Positions 10,774 to 20,258 of a stretch of 56,957 bases of DNA are shown piece by piece. The stretch spans positions 1 through 56,957 of the forward strand of contig JAQBYC010000014.1 of NCBI GenBank assembly GCA_027623205.1, read 5' to 3'. The translations under genes and the position numbers were made by a program. Every line of letters begins with the position of its first letter. The stretch's first letter is position 1. The DNA is from Pseudomonadota bacterium (lineage in GTDB: Bacteria > Pseudomonadota > Alphaproteobacteria > GCA-2731375). The notes under the pieces were generated by a model. The model did no database searches. It was not told the origin of the DNA and saw only the letters and a list, made by a program, of their open reading frames with translations.

Positions 10774-10969
10774 CGCTGTTCAGCCCCGTTTCGGGGATCA
10801 CCGGAACGGGCCCAATCGGTCTCGCTCATGCCAGGGGGGTACGACACCGTCGGCCACTTTGCGGCAACGGCATCGAAATGCTTTCGACCGGTCCCCATAA
10901 CCTTGGCGGTACCGTGCGCGCGGAGAACAGAAAAGACGCTGGCATCTCTCCATTTGGTGGGGAAAGACG

Positions 10970-11539
10970 TCAGCGGCTAATGCCAGCTTTGCGGAAGATT
11001 GCCATGACGCGGCTGCGGCGGTTTTCTACCGCCCGGTCGAACGCCGATCGGCCGGTGAAATCGGTCAATGATGGATCGGCGCCGGCCGCCAACAGGCTGG
11101 CAACGGCGTTATCGCTGCCCTCTCCCGCCGCGCGCATCAGGGCGGTTTCACCTTGTTTGTTGCTTCGATCAATCGCCGCCCCCGCCGCCAACAACAACGC
11201 CATGACATCGACATGATCGTTCACGGCCGCATAAATCAGAGCACTATTGCCTTTATCCTCGACCAGATCGACCCTGGCACCGTTCTTCAACAACAGTTCG
11301 ACGATATCCACCGCACCGTGACCAGCCGCCACTATCAGGGCGGTAGAGCGATATCCGCCACGTATATTGGGCGAGGCGCCATCCAAAATCGCCTTCTGCA
11401 CGTCGGCGATGTTGCCGCGTTCCGCCGCATCAATCAGCGGCGGCATGTCCAGCAACTGCGCACCGACCATGCCGGGCGACAGCCAAAACGCCACTAGCAG
11501 CCAATACAGCAGCGCACGATAGCGTCGAGGGGCCTTCAT
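10970..11539 (-). CDS. Exported ankyrin-repeat protein
   Basis: About 189 residues from the ATG at 11539. A signal peptide is plain: a basic MKAPRRYRALL start, a hydrophobic core and a likely cut after MVGA before QLL. Four ankyrin units follow with the usual G-x-TALxxAAxxGHxxxVxLLLxxGA pattern, e.g. STALIVAAGHGAVDIVELLLKNGA, NSALIYAAVNDHVDVMALLL and ETALMRAAGEGSDNAVASLL. Ankyrin repeats bind protein partners, so a periplasmic adaptor role is likely, but no partner is identifiable. It is divergent from the secreted small protein at 11729. Confidence 0.82.
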   Translation of the reverse strand: MKAPRRYRALLYWLLVAFWLSPGMVGAQLLDMPPLIDAAERGNIADVQKAILDGASPNIRGGYRSTALIVAAGHGAVDIVELLLKNGARVDLVEDKGNSALIYAAVNDHVDVMALLLAAGAAIDRSNKQGETALMRAAGEGSDNAVASLLAAGADPSLTDFTGRSAFDRAVENRRSRVMAIFRKAGISR

Positions 11540-11728
11540 GTTCAGCAAAAGCACGGGGTCCTTTTGTGCCGCATTACAGCAATACGGGCGATACGGGATA
11601 CGGCGAGTATAACCCATAGCTTTCGCCGGTGCACCATTGTGCTAGAGTCTTTCCGAATGGCCTCGGATCGCCAAACCGCCGCCGGCATGGCGTTTTCGTT
11701 GCAACCGGAAAGACACTGAATTGCGCCT

Positions 11729-12127
11729 ATGATAGGTAGAAAATTCATCTTCGCCGCGCTATTGGCACCTTGGTTGTTGTCGTTGATGCCAAGCATCGGC
11801 CGTGCCGATGGCGGTGTCCTGCCTGTGGCGGATGGCAGCTTCCTGGCCGGAGTCGAGGATCTGCCCCTGATGCCGGGCCTGCGGGAGATTCCCGAAGCGA
11901 CGATGATATTTGACAAACCCGCCGGCCGGCTTGTCCAGGCCATGGCGCAAGGCGAAGGCAATCAGGCAGCGCTTTGGCAGTTTTATGACGAGACCTTGCC
12001 GCAATTGGGTTGGCGTCGCGCGGCCAGCGGTTATTTTGTCAGGGACGGTGAAGGATTGCGCATCAGTGTGGAAAAACATGGCGCCACGTTGACGGTTCGC
12101 TTTGCCATTGCGCCCATAAGCGAGTAG
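11729..12127 (+). CDS. Small exported protein, function unknown
   Basis: A 132-residue protein with an N-terminal signal peptide (KFIFAALLAPWLLSLMPSIGRA, likely cut after GRA). The mature part contains EDLPLMPGLREIPEATMIFDKPAGRLVQA and a pattern of FYDETLPQLGWRRA followed by Phe/Val-rich strands ending in TVRFAIAP. The segment is reminiscent of small periplasmic proteins in which a parameter such as YDETLPQLGW precedes a short strand pair, but I cannot name a family. It lies 84 bp upstream of an enoyl-CoA hydratase gene on the same strand. Confidence 0.7.
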   Translation: MIGRKFIFAALLAPWLLSLMPSIGRADGGVLPVADGSFLAGVEDLPLMPGLREIPEATMIFDKPAGRLVQAMAQGEGNQAALWQFYDETLPQLGWRRAASGYFVRDGEGLRISVEKHGATLTVRFAIAPISE

Positions 12128-12211
12128 GACGGCAGAGGAATAACGGACCGGGGACGGGTGCCGGCAAGCAGGCCCCATTGTTTTTGGATGAATGGCGAGG
12201 AGATCAGGTTC

Positions 12212-12988
12212 ATGGCATACGAAAATATTCTGGTGGAAACCAAGGGCGGCGTCGGTATTATCACACTGGATCGGCCGGAAGCCCTGAATGCCCTGAATTC
12301 GGCCCTGATCGACGATCTGGGCCGGGCGTTGGACAATTTCGAAAGCGACGACGACATCGGCTGCATCATTTTGACCGGCAGCGCCAAGGCCTTTGCCGCC
12401 GGGGCGGATATCTCGGAAATGGCACCAAAAACTTACATGGATGTCTATCGGGAAGATTTCATTACCGCCGGTTGGGAGCGGGTCAGCCAGAGCCGTAAAC
12501 CAATCATCGCCGCCGTGGCGGGCTTCGCCCTGGGCGGCGGCTGTGAATTGGCCATGATGTGCGACTTCATCATCGCCGCCGACAATGCCAAATTCGGCCA
12601 GCCGGAAATAAACCTGGGCATTATCCCGGGTGCCGGCGGAACCCAGCGCCTGACGCGGTTTCTGGGCAAATCGAAAGCAATGGAGATGGTTTTGACCGGC
12701 CGCATGATGAGCGCCGAAGAAGCGGAGCGCGCCGGCCTGGTCAGTCGGGTGGTGCCGCTGGATGATTTACTGGATGCGGCCGAGACGGTGGCCCAAAAGA
12801 TTTGCAAATTATCCCAACCCATTGTGATGATCGCCAAGGAATGCGTCAATCGGGCCTATGAAACGACCCTGGCCGAAGGCGTCCGATTCGAACGCCGGAT
12901 GTTCCATTCCGCCTTTTCTACCGAAGATAAGATGGAAGGCATGGCCGCCTTCCTGGAGAAGCGAACCGCACAATTCAAACATCGTTGA
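12212..12988 (+). CDS. Enoyl-CoA hydratase (crotonase)
   Basis: Hydrates trans-2-enoyl-CoA to 3-hydroxyacyl-CoA in beta-oxidation. The 258-residue length matches the short-chain enzyme. The oxyanion-hole segments are [11 protein letters not shown] and [42 protein letters not shown], and the second holds both catalytic Glu positions (the E of GCELAMMCD and of QPEINLG). The ATG at 12212 gives [29 protein letters not shown]; an upstream in-frame ATG at 12158 is disfavoured. An AGGAGATCAGGTTC stretch lies just upstream of the chosen start. It is most like the short-chain EchA/FadB1-type hydratase. Confidence 0.92.
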   Translation: MAYENILVETKGGVGIITLDRPEALNALNSALIDDLGRALDNFESDDDIGCIILTGSAKAFAAGADISEMAPKTYMDVYREDFITAGWERVSQSRKPIIAAVAGFALGGGCELAMMCDFIIAADNAKFGQPEINLGIIPGAGGTQRLTRFLGKSKAMEMVLTGRMMSAEEAERAGLVSRVVPLDDLLDAAETVAQKICKLSQPIVMIAKECVNRAYETTLAEGVRFERRMFHSAFSTEDKMEGMAAFLEKRTAQFKHR

Positions 12989-13145
12989 GGGCGAGAACGG
13001 CACGGATGTCGAACTGACCGATTGCAAGCGGCAAAACGATTTATTATGACTCCAATCCGAAACAGGGGCGCAGCCCCAAGATGTTGGCCATTGTAGTGCG
13101 GGGTACCGCTGTGAAGAGTTCTTTCGGGAAAGGTCGCCACGCGCC

Positions 13146-14078
13146 ATGAAACTGCTTTCGGGAAATAGTAACCGGCCCTTGTCGGAAGCCATCGCTGCCT
13201 ATCTGAAAATGCCACTGACCAGTGCGGATGTGCGGCGGTTTTCCGATATGGAAGTGTTCGTCGAAATTCACGAAAATGTCCGTGGAGAGGATGTGTTTAT
13301 CATCCAGTCCACCTCGTCGCCGGCGAATGACAACCTGATGGAATTGCTGGTCTGCATCGATGCCTTGCGCCGCGCCTCGGCCCGCCGCATTACAGCCGTG
13401 CTGCCCTATTTCGGCTATGCCCGGCAGGATCGAAAATCGGGATCCCGCACGCCAATTTCGGCCAAACTAGTAGCCAACCTGATCGCCACCGCAGGGGCCA
13501 ACCGGGTGCTGACCATGGATTTGCACGCCGGTCAGATTCAAGGCTTTTTTGACATTCCCACGGACAATCTGTTTTCCGGCCCGGTATTCACCCGTGAAAT
13601 CGCCGCGCAATACGGCGATGAAAACCTGGTCATGGTGTCGCCTGACGTGGGCGGCGTGGTCCGCACCAGGGCGCTTGCCAAACGTCTGAATGCTAATTTG
13701 GCGATCATTGACAAGCGGCGGGAGAAGGCCGGCGTGTCCGAAGTAATGAATATTATTGGCGATGTAAAAGGGCGCAACTGCGTGCTGGTCGATGATATTG
13801 TCGATTCCGCCGGCACGTTGTGCAACGCCGCCGAAGCCTTGAAGAACGCCGGCGCGGAACGGGTTTTTGCTTATGTCACCCATGGTGTCCTATCGGGCGG
13901 CGCGGTGGCGCGGGTCACGGCATCCGCGCTGGAACACCTTTCGGTGACCGATTCCATTGCCGCTACCGACGCCATGCGCCACGCCCGCAACATTCGAACG
14001 ATCCCCATAGCCCCCCTGTTGGGGGAAGCGATCCGACGCATCAGCGAGGAAACCTCGGTCTCGTCTCTGTTCGAATAG
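13146..14078 (+). CDS. prs: Ribose-phosphate pyrophosphokinase (PRPP synthetase)
   Basis: Makes PRPP from ribose 5-phosphate and ATP for nucleotide, His, Trp and NAD synthesis. The 310-residue length fits class I enzymes. Visible motifs are [28 protein letters not shown] (the ATP flap and ribose-phosphate region), [19 protein letters not shown], and the PRPP-binding [21 protein letters not shown]. The ATG at 13146 begins [17 protein letters not shown], as in other alphaproteobacteria. prs followed by rplY, pth and ychF is a conserved order. No clear ribosome binding site is seen beyond a weak AAAGGTCG about 14 bp upstream. Confidence 0.95.
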   Translation: MKLLSGNSNRPLSEAIAAYLKMPLTSADVRRFSDMEVFVEIHENVRGEDVFIIQSTSSPANDNLMELLVCIDALRRASARRITAVLPYFGYARQDRKSGSRTPISAKLVANLIATAGANRVLTMDLHAGQIQGFFDIPTDNLFSGPVFTREIAAQYGDENLVMVSPDVGGVVRTRALAKRLNANLAIIDKRREKAGVSEVMNIIGDVKGRNCVLVDDIVDSAGTLCNAAEALKNAGAERVFAYVTHGVLSGGAVARVTASALEHLSVTDSIAATDAMRHARNIRTIPIAPLLGEAIRRISEETSVSSLFE

Positions 14079-14397
14079 CGCATTTTCAGCGAACCCTGTA
14101 TCGGGCCACGACCCCCGCCGGGGCGCCGGATGATTATGATTCCATTGCTGTCTGAGCTGGGGGGGCGACCCGTTGCCGGGGCAAGGTTAAGTTGAAAACG
14201 CCGCGGCCATTCAATGGCGATGCCAAAGGGTTTGAATTTTCCTGGCAATCCGCGTATATGGGCGGCTTCCTACGGCCCGCACAGGCTTGGCGCCGGAATG
14301 TTGACGGCTTGACAGCGGTACCCCTGGAGGCCGTGAAGCCGTTTCCGCACCGCCGAAGCCGTTAGGCGGATGCCGCAATTTATCGGAGCGAACGAAA
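14079..14397. other. Intergenic region between prs and rplY (319 bp)
   Basis: No open reading frame with convincing features and no RNA gene was seen. The last bases (TCGGAGCGAACGAAA) contain the rplY ribosome binding site. TTGACGGCTTGACAG near 14300-14315 offers possible -35 elements but no well-placed -10 follows, so no promoter is called. Confidence 0.4.
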
Positions 14398-15063
14398 ATG
14401 TCTGAAGACATCATCACAGTTGAATTACGCGACCGGGTCGGCAAGGGGGCCGCCCGGGCGGCAAGGCGCGCGGGACTGGTGCCCGGCGTGATCTATGGTG
14501 CCAAGCTGCCGCCCCAGCCGATTACGGTCAACCGCAAGCAAATGGATAAACTGGTGCAGAAGCCTGGGCTTTTTAACACCCTGTTCGTGTTGCAGGCCGG
14601 CGACAAGAAGCAACAGGTCCTGCCCCGCGACGTGCAACTGGATGTGGTCACGGACATCCCCCTGCATGTAGATTTCCTGCGGCTATCGGACACGGCCGAG
14701 ATCACCATCAACGTGCCCGTGGTCTTTGTGAATGAAGAAGAATCGCCAGCCCTGCGCCAGGGCGCCGTGCTGAATATTGTCCGCCATCAGATCGAAGTGC
14801 GTTGTTTGGCAGGTGCTATTCCCGCGTCGATTGAGGTCGATTTGACCGGCACGGAGATCGGTGATTCCATCCACATCGGCGCCGTGCCATTACCCGACGG
14901 CGTCGTGCCAACCATTACCGACCGTGACTTCACCATCGTCACCCTGGCCGCGCCAACCATTCAGACCGTCGAGGCCGACTTGGACGAAGATGAAGAGGGC
15001 CTGGAAAGCGCCGAGGACGGGGAAGGCACGGACGAAGCCGACGAGGACGGCGAAGCGGGCTAG
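14398..15063 (+). CDS. rplY: 50S ribosomal protein L25/general stress protein Ctc
   Basis: Binds 5S rRNA in the large subunit. The 221-residue protein is the long TL5/CTC form: an N-terminal L25 domain (residues 1-about 95, with RVGKGAARAARRAGLVPGVIYG) and a C-terminal beta domain (about 96-185, with DLTGTEIGDSIHIGAVPLPDGV). The last 25 residues are extremely acidic (ADLDEDEEGLESAEDGEG). GGAG lies 12 bp upstream of the ATG. It is followed by a 367-bp gap holding two copies of the palindromic repeat before pth. Confidence 0.94.
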   Translation: MSEDIITVELRDRVGKGAARAARRAGLVPGVIYGAKLPPQPITVNRKQMDKLVQKPGLFNTLFVLQAGDKKQQVLPRDVQLDVVTDIPLHVDFLRLSDTAEITINVPVVFVNEEESPALRQGAVLNIVRHQIEVRCLAGAIPASIEVDLTGTEIGDSIHIGAVPLPDGVVPTITDRDFTIVTLAAPTIQTVEADLDEDEEGLESAEDGEGTDEADEDGEAG

Positions 15064-15165
15064 ACTGCCCGCATTGGTGCCTGAAGCCTGGCGTGATGAC
15101 CCTGCATCCCGGTGCATGACATGCATCTGTTTTCAGGATCTAAAGTACGCTGGATTGAACGAGTT

Positions 15166-15266
15166 AGAGCAGATTTCAATTGATCGGAGTCGCGAGCGTG
15201 ACTTAACTAATTGGTTCAACTGCTCTATTCTGAAAATTCCGGGCACATTTGGATCAAATGCGCTCT
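15166..15266 (+). repeat. 101-bp palindromic repeat, copy 2
   Basis: A 61-bp module from AGAGCAGATTTCAATTGATC to ACTGCTCT at 15226 plus a 40-bp module ending GCGCTCT at 15266. It is flanked by TTAGAGC and GCTCTAG, so its ends are inverted copies of TAGAGC. The inner hairpin AGTCGC/GTGACT and the tail hairpin CATTTG/CAAATG differ from copies 1 and 3 yet remain paired. It lies 102 bp past the rplY stop. Confidence 0.8.
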
Positions 15267-15311
15267 AGCGGCCGGCTGCGGGATCGGGCCGGTCCAGAGG
15301 TCATTGACAGT

Positions 15312-15414
15312 GGAGCAGGGCAACTTTCCATTGGCCGGCGACGCCGATGCGTCTTGAGTGATTGGTTCAATTGCCAGAGTTTAGAGAATTCGAGCGCATT
15401 TCCAGTTAATGTGC
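15312..15414 (+). repeat. Degenerate copy of the 101-bp palindromic repeat
   Basis: The stretch GGAGCAGGGCAACTTTCC, then GATGCGTCTTGAGTGATTGGTTCAATTG and AGAGAATTCGAGCGCATTTCC lines up with the neighbouring copy, including the shared GATTGGTTCAATTG core. The terminal hexamers have decayed and the tail no longer pairs well. It is 45 bp from copy 2 and ends 16 bp before the pth start codon. Confidence 0.6.
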
Positions 15415-15430
15415 CCGAGGAGCGAACACC

Positions 15431-16063
15431 ATGCTGTTGTTGGTGGGATTGGGTAATCCCGGAAACAAGTATGCCGACAACCGGCACAATTTCGGCTTCA
15501 TGGCGATGGATGAGGTCATCCGCCGTCATGGCTTTGGCCCCCTGCGGCGGCGTTTTCAAGGACTAACCAGCGAAGGCAGTTTGGCGGGGCAAAAGGTCGT
15601 GATACTGAAACCCCAAACATTCATGAACGAGTCGGGCCGCAGCGTGGGGGAAGCTGCCCGTTTTTTCAAAGTCGATCCAGACCATATCGTCGTATTTCAC
15701 GACGAACTGGACCTGGCGCCGGGCAAGCTTCGCGTCAAAAAGGGTGGCGGGCTGGCCGGGCATAATGGCTTGAAAAGCCTGGCCGCACATATCGGCAAGG
15801 ATTTCCGCCGTGTACGTCTGGGTGTCGGCCATCCGGGCCACAAGGACAAGGTGTTGCGGTACGTGCTGCAGGACTTTGCCAAGGCCGACGATGCCTGGCT
15901 TGATCCGCTGCTGGACGCCATGGCCGAGGCCGCCCCGATACTGACCAGCGGCGATGATGCGGCTTTCGCCTCCAAGGTGGCTTTGATCCTAAAGCCGCCC
16001 GCGCCTAAGCCACGGCCCCTAGCCGCAGCGTCAAAGCGGGACGAGATTCAATCGTCTGACTGA
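15431..16063 (+). CDS. pth: Peptidyl-tRNA hydrolase
   Basis: Releases tRNA from prematurely ended peptidyl-tRNA. The 210-residue protein has the family active site: N9 in GLGNPG, the catalytic H19 in NRHNFGF, N66 in [11 protein letters not shown]91 in FHDELDL and N112 in [10 protein letters not shown]. The last 20 residues are a Pro/Lys-rich unconserved tail. GAGG with good spacing precedes the ATG. It follows rplY in the usual alphaproteobacterial order; ychF normally comes next but here a 660-bp interval with a decayed gene intervenes. Confidence 0.96.
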   Translation: MLLLVGLGNPGNKYADNRHNFGFMAMDEVIRRHGFGPLRRRFQGLTSEGSLAGQKVVILKPQTFMNESGRSVGEAARFFKVDPDHIVVFHDELDLAPGKLRVKKGGGLAGHNGLKSLAAHIGKDFRRVRLGVGHPGHKDKVLRYVLQDFAKADDAWLDPLLDAMAEAAPILTSGDDAAFASKVALILKPPAPKPRPLAAASKRDEIQSSD

Positions 16064-16585
16064 CCGGCCTGAAGGCTGCGCCACCGGTGCAAGATAGCAA
16101 CAAGATTGCCGTAATCATCTGTCCAAACCCTCCGGCCCGGCCGCAGGTCGAGATAGCGGTTGGAAATATGAAACATCAGCAGCCCGCCCGGGGCAGCGCG
16201 CTTAATCCGATGATGGCGCCCTTATCAAGGCGCGGCCGCAAAAAAACAGGCTGCAACCAGGGCCAGCGGGTATTCCATCACGGTGTCGAACAGGATCGGC
16301 GCCGCGGCGGCATCGATACTGATATGCTGGCTGACCCCCAACAACAGGCCGGACGGAACGAAGGCTAACAGCAGCCAATGCAGCCGCAGGCGCCAGCCAA
16401 TCTGGATCGGCAGGCCGATTTCGACTATTGCGCGGTGATCGGTGCCCTGGGCTTGATTACGCCCCAACAGCCGCCAGAAGCAGGCGCCGATCAACACCGC
16501 TGGCAAAGCAATGCCAAGCAAAGCCAAAGGCCCGGGCCAGCAACAACGCGCCCAGGCCCAGCGTTACGGCGCAAAGTGCCAACAT
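16048..16585 (-). pseudogene. Decayed fused MFS/spermidine-synthase-like gene
   Basis: Minus-strand reading shows pieces of one family in order. From 16585, MLALCAVTLGLGALLLARAFG is followed by a +1 shift to ALLGIALPAVLIGACFW and then WLLLAFVPSGLLLGVSQHIS with AAAP, all typical of the membrane part of these fused proteins. After in-frame stops at about 16225, RAAPGGLLMFHISNRYLDL and VWTDDYGNLVAIL correspond to the spermidine-synthase-like catalytic C-terminus, ending in TGA at 16048. Most of the protein is missing, so it is a deeply deleted remnant. Its 3' end reaches 16 bp into pth from the opposite strand. Confidence 0.68.
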
Positions 16586-16724
16586 GTGGTATTATAGCGT
16601 TGATCCGTGGCAATGACTTGACAACATAGCTTGATCGCCGGGGCTGGACAAACCACGCCGGTGGCGTTATGCCCCGCCGTCCCCCAAACAATTTCCGCCC
16701 GAATGGGCGCAAGCGGAGCAGCGA

Positions 16725-17825
16725 ATGGGTTTCAAATGCGGCATCGTTGGGTTACCCAATGTAGGTAAATCGACCCTGTTCAATGCCTTGACCAGGACTG
16801 CGGCGGCAGTGGCGGAAAATTATCCTTTTTGCACCATCGAACCCAACGTGGGCCAGGTGCCGGTACCCGACCCGCGGATGCAACGCATCGCCGCTATCGC
16901 CAAACCCAAGAAAATCGTGCCGACGCTATTGGCTTTTGTCGATATAGCGGGACTGGTGCGCGGCGCCTCGAAAGGGGAAGGTTTGGGCAATCAGTTCTTG
17001 GGCAACATACGGGAGGTGGACGCCATCTTGCACGTACTACGTTGCTTTCAGGACGACGACGTCACGCATGTGGACGGCCGCATCGATCCCGTCGGCGATG
17101 CGGAAACGGTGGACACCGAATTGATGCTGTCCGATCTGGAAAGCCTGGAGCGGCGCATCCACACGGCCACCAAGCGCCAACGCGGCGGCGACAAGGAGGC
17201 CACGGCGCAATTGGATCTCATGGGCCGAATTGTCGAGGCCCTACAGGATGGGCGGCCAGCGCGGGATGTGGAGATCACGGCGAACGAGGCAAAGGACTTT
17301 CAACAACTGCAATTATTGACCGGTAAACCAGTGCTCTACGTTTGTAACGTGGACGAGGCCTCGGCCGGTACTGGTAATGAATACAGCCGGCGGGTCGAGG
17401 AAATGGCGGCCAAACAAAATGCCGCCATGGTGGTGATTTCCGCCGATATCGAGGCGGAGCTGGCGCAATTGGATGATGGTGAAGAGAAAGACGCCTTTCT
17501 GGAAGACCTTGGGCTCTCCGAAGCCGGTCTGGACCGGGTCATTCGGGCCGGCTACGAGTTGCTGGGTCTGCTGACCTATTTCACCGCCGGACCACAGGAA
17601 GTCCGCGCCTGGACCATTCCGGACGGCACCCTGGCGCCAGCTGCGGCTGGCGTGATCCATGGCGATTTCGAACGCGGTTTCATTCGGGCCGAAACCATCG
17701 CATACGAAGATTTTCTGTCATGCAACGGCGAACAAGGCGCCCGCGATGCCGGACGCATGCGCTCGGAAGGCCGCGATTACCGGGTCAAGGACGGCGACTT
17801 GATGCTGTTTCGCTTCAACGTCTAA
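16725..17825 (+). CDS. ychF: Redox-regulated ATPase YchF (OLA1 family)
   Basis: An Obg-family P-loop protein that binds ribosomes and prefers ATP in many bacteria. The 366-residue protein has G1 [18 protein letters not shown] at its start, the G2 region [11 protein letters not shown]3 in [29 protein letters not shown] and the atypical G4 CNVDE. An alpha-helical insert (about 130-200) and the C-terminal TGS domain (about 280-366, with [29 protein letters not shown]) follow. GCGGAGCAGCG lies just upstream of the ATG. The length and motifs are entirely normal. Confidence 0.96.
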   Translation: MGFKCGIVGLPNVGKSTLFNALTRTAAAVAENYPFCTIEPNVGQVPVPDPRMQRIAAIAKPKKIVPTLLAFVDIAGLVRGASKGEGLGNQFLGNIREVDAILHVLRCFQDDDVTHVDGRIDPVGDAETVDTELMLSDLESLERRIHTATKRQRGGDKEATAQLDLMGRIVEALQDGRPARDVEITANEAKDFQQLQLLTGKPVLYVCNVDEASAGTGNEYSRRVEEMAAKQNAAMVVISADIEAELAQLDDGEEKDAFLEDLGLSEAGLDRVIRAGYELLGLLTYFTAGPQEVRAWTIPDGTLAPAAAGVIHGDFERGFIRAETIAYEDFLSCNGEQGARDAGRMRSEGRDYRVKDGDLMLFRFNV

Positions 17826-17846
17826 CGCGGTAACGCACCACGAAAT

Positions 17847-18305
17847 CTAAGCGTAGGCGATACTGATGGTTTCGGCGACCATTACGGGCCGGTCTTCCCC
17901 TTCGCGCTCCATAGCGACTTCCGATATGACCCGCACGCCGTTGCCCTTCACATCCTCAACCGCCTTCAATGTAGAGCGCAGGCGAACCCGGCTACCGGCC
18001 GGCACCATGCCTGTAAAACGAACTTTGTTGGAGCCGTAGTTGAGGCCCCGGCTTTTTTTCTTGATCTGCAAGTTTTGCGTGGACAGGTTCGCCACCAGAG
18101 ACAGGGTCAAATAGCCGTGCGCGATGGTCGAGCCAATGGGCAATTCCCGCTTGGCCCGTTCTACATCAACGTGAATCCATTGATGATCACCGGTCGCATC
18201 GGCGAACTTATCGATCATCTCCTGGTCCACGGTGACCCATTCACTGACGCCCATTTCCTGGCCAACGTGTTGCTTCAGATCGTTTGGCGTTTCAACGGTA
18301 AGCAT
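17847..18305 (-). CDS. MaoC-family (R)-hydratase
   Basis: A 152-residue single-hotdog protein with the hydratase signature DKFADATGDHQWIHVDVERAKRELPIGSTIAHGYLTLSLVA. The Asp and His of the DATGDHxWIH motif are the catalytic pair of R-specific enoyl-CoA hydratases. Relatives annotated as MaoC or NodN-like dehydratases act on short to medium enoyl-CoA. The C-terminal half keeps the strand pattern NYGSNKVRFTGMVPAGSRVRLRSTL. It converges on ychF with 21 bp between the stop codons, so no terminator of size can fit there. Confidence 0.87.
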   Translation of the reverse strand: MLTVETPNDLKQHVGQEMGVSEWVTVDQEMIDKFADATGDHQWIHVDVERAKRELPIGSTIAHGYLTLSLVANLSTQNLQIKKKSRGLNYGSNKVRFTGMVPAGSRVRLRSTLKAVEDVKGNGVRVISEVAMEREGEDRPVMVAETISIAYA

Positions 18306-18392
18306 GGTTTTCCTCGCTGTATGGCGGTTACTTTCCTCTGTTTAACCATATCCTGCACCGCACGGCGAGTCCCCATGAAGTTGTTTCAACCA

Positions 18393-19502
18393 TCATAACA
18401 GCAGCAACTGGCCATCGCCTGCCGAAGCCGGTTTGGGCGGCGCGCGGAACTGCCCGCAATCCAATTGGTGCTCCTCGCGACCCAAGCCCAGGCCCAGGCG
18501 CCGACAGGCCAGTTCGAAGCGCCGGGTGATCAACTCCGCGTACGGTCCCGCACCAACCATGCGTTGGTGGAACTGGCTGTCATAGTCCTTGCCGCCACGG
18601 GCCTCGCGGATATGGCGCATGATACGTTCGGCCCGATCGGGATAATGCACGGCCAGCCATTCCCGCCACAGCGCCTTGATTTCCAACGGCAGACGCAACA
18701 GGATACAGCCGGCGGCCCGGGCCCCGCTGGCGGCGGCCCGGGCCAGAATCGCTTCCATCTCCATATCCGTCAGAGCCGGGATTACCGGCGCCACCATGAC
18801 CGCCGTGGGAATCCCAGCCTTGGCTAAACAAGCCAGGGCATCCAGCCGGCGCTCGGGTGTCGCCGCACGGGGCTCCATACGCCGGGCCAGACGGCGATCC
18901 AGCGTGGTGATGGACACCGCCGCCTTAACCAGGCCACGCGCCGCCATTGCCGCCAGAATATCAATATCACGGCAGATCAGGTTGGATTTCGTTACGATGG
19001 AAACGGGGTGGTTGAAACTATCCAGCACTTTCAGAAGTTCCCGGGTCACCGCCAGGCGCCGCTCAACCGGCTGATAAGGGTCCGTATTGGTACCCAGGGC
19101 GATGGGGCGGCATTTATAGCCACGCCGCCGCAACTCCTGCGCCAGGACCGCCGGGGCATCGGGCTTGAAAGACAACCGGCTTTCGAAATCCAGTCCGGGG
19201 GATAGGCCCAGCCAGGCATGCGTCGGCCGGGCGAAGCAATAGATGCAGCCATGTTCACAGCCCCGATAGGGATTGACGGCGCGGTCAAAGCCGAGGTCTG
19301 GTGATTTGTTGTAGCTGAGAACCTTACGGCTGCTATCCTTGGTCAGGGTGGTGCTTACGGCTGGCGGGACGGCATCCAGGTTGCCCCAGCCATCATCGCA
19401 CCATTCCCGGTACTGGGCCTCGTAACGGCCAGATTGATTGCTGGCGGCGCCGCGGCCACGGCGGCCACCCGGGTGCATGCGGTTTGTGGTGCTTTCATCC
19501 AT
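18393..19502 (-). CDS. PA0069-family radical SAM protein
   Basis: A 369-residue protein of the SplB-like/PA0069 subgroup. C82, C86 and C89 form the [4Fe-4S] motif C-x3-C-x2-C in NPYRGCEHGCIYCFARPTHAWLGLSPGLDFESRL. The barrel shows TNTDPYQPVERRLAVTRELL and SIVTKSNLICRDIDILAAM. The final HQRMVGAGPYAELITRRF is a family mark. The reaction is unknown; relatives are annotated only as radical SAM proteins, and spore photoproduct lyase is the nearest named homologue. The N-terminal 25 residues are Gly/Arg-rich and unconserved. It starts divergently from the glycosyltransferase gene at 19578. Confidence 0.85.
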   Translation of the reverse strand: MDESTTNRMHPGGRRGRGAASNQSGRYEAQYREWCDDGWGNLDAVPPAVSTTLTKDSSRKVLSYNKSPDLGFDRAVNPYRGCEHGCIYCFARPTHAWLGLSPGLDFESRLSFKPDAPAVLAQELRRRGYKCRPIALGTNTDPYQPVERRLAVTRELLKVLDSFNHPVSIVTKSNLICRDIDILAAMAARGLVKAAVSITTLDRRLARRMEPRAATPERRLDALACLAKAGIPTAVMVAPVIPALTDMEMEAILARAAASGARAAGCILLRLPLEIKALWREWLAVHYPDRAERIMRHIREARGGKDYDSQFHQRMVGAGPYAELITRRFELACRRLGLGLGREEHQLDCGQFRAPPKPASAGDGQLLLL

Positions 19503-19577
19503 GGCAAATGGACTCTATGGTAAATTTAGAACAAATCAAGAACATTTTGCTGTGCGATTTTGCGCTATGATGGCAAC

Positions 19578-20258
19578 ATGATTTCAGTCGTCATACCAAC
19601 CCTGAATGCCGCCGCCGGCCTGCCCGCCACCTTGGCCGCCCTAAAGCCAGGCCAGGATGCCGGCTTGATCCAAGAAGTACTGATCAGCGACGGCGGCTCC
19701 ACCGACGGCACGCAGACCGTTGCCCAGGCCGCCGGCGCCCGCGTAGTGAGCGGACCGGCAGGGCGGGGCGGACAATTGCAGCGCGGCGCCATGGCGTCTG
19801 GCGGAGAGTGGCTGTTGTTTCTGCACGGCGATACCGTTTTAGATTTCGAATGGCTGTTCGCGGCGGAGGATTTTTTGGCCGATGCGAACAATAGCGCGCG
19901 GGCAGCGGCATTTCGCTTCGCCCTGGACGATGGCCGGCCAGCGGCACGCCGTTTGGAGCGGCTCGTGGCTTGGCGCTGCGCCAAGTTCGGGCTGCCTTAT
20001 GGTGACCAGGGCTTGTTGCTGTCCCGGCGCTTTTATGGCCAGGTCGGCGGTTTCCGCGACCTACCCTTGATGGAGGATGTGGATCTCGTCCGCCGCATTG
20101 GACGGCGGCGGTTGAGCCTGCTGGCGGTGACGGCCAGGACCTCGAGTCGTCGGTATCGGCGCGGTGGCTATTGGCGCCGCCCAGCCCGCAATCTGCTCTG
20201 CTTGGCCCTGTATTTTATGGGAGTACCGCCCCGGTTCTTAACCCGATTGTATGGATGA
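19578..20258 (+). CDS. TIGR04283-type glycosyltransferase (arsenosugar-associated family)
   Basis: A 226-residue GT-A glycosyltransferase (family 2 type). The start MISVVIPTLNAAAGL, the ISDGGSTDGTQTVAQAAGARVV nucleotide site, and the LFLHGDTVLDFEWL acidic motif are all present, followed by KFGLPYGDQGLLLSRRFYGQVGGF. The family TIGR04283 is named for its clustering with arsenosugar genes; its true acceptor is not proven. The ATG at 19578 is chosen over an upstream TTG. It overlaps the next gene by 8 bp, so the two are probably translated as a unit. There is no ArsS or ArsM gene nearby. Confidence 0.85.
   Translation: MISVVIPTLNAAAGLPATLAALKPGQDAGLIQEVLISDGGSTDGTQTVAQAAGARVVSGPAGRGGQLQRGAMASGGEWLLFLHGDTVLDFEWLFAAEDFLADANNSARAAAFRFALDDGRPAARRLERLVAWRCAKFGLPYGDQGLLLSRRFYGQVGGFRDLPLMEDVDLVRRIGRRRLSLLAVTARTSSRRYRRGGYWRRPARNLLCLALYFMGVPPRFLTRLYG

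Noticed and set aside
10774-10969. A possible gene between rlmN and the ankyrin gene
   Set aside because: Short frames only, no ribosome binding site and no domain.
14280-14330. A possible sigma-70 promoter for rplY (TTGACG and TTGACA)
   Set aside because: No -10 hexamer lies 16-18 bp downstream of either.
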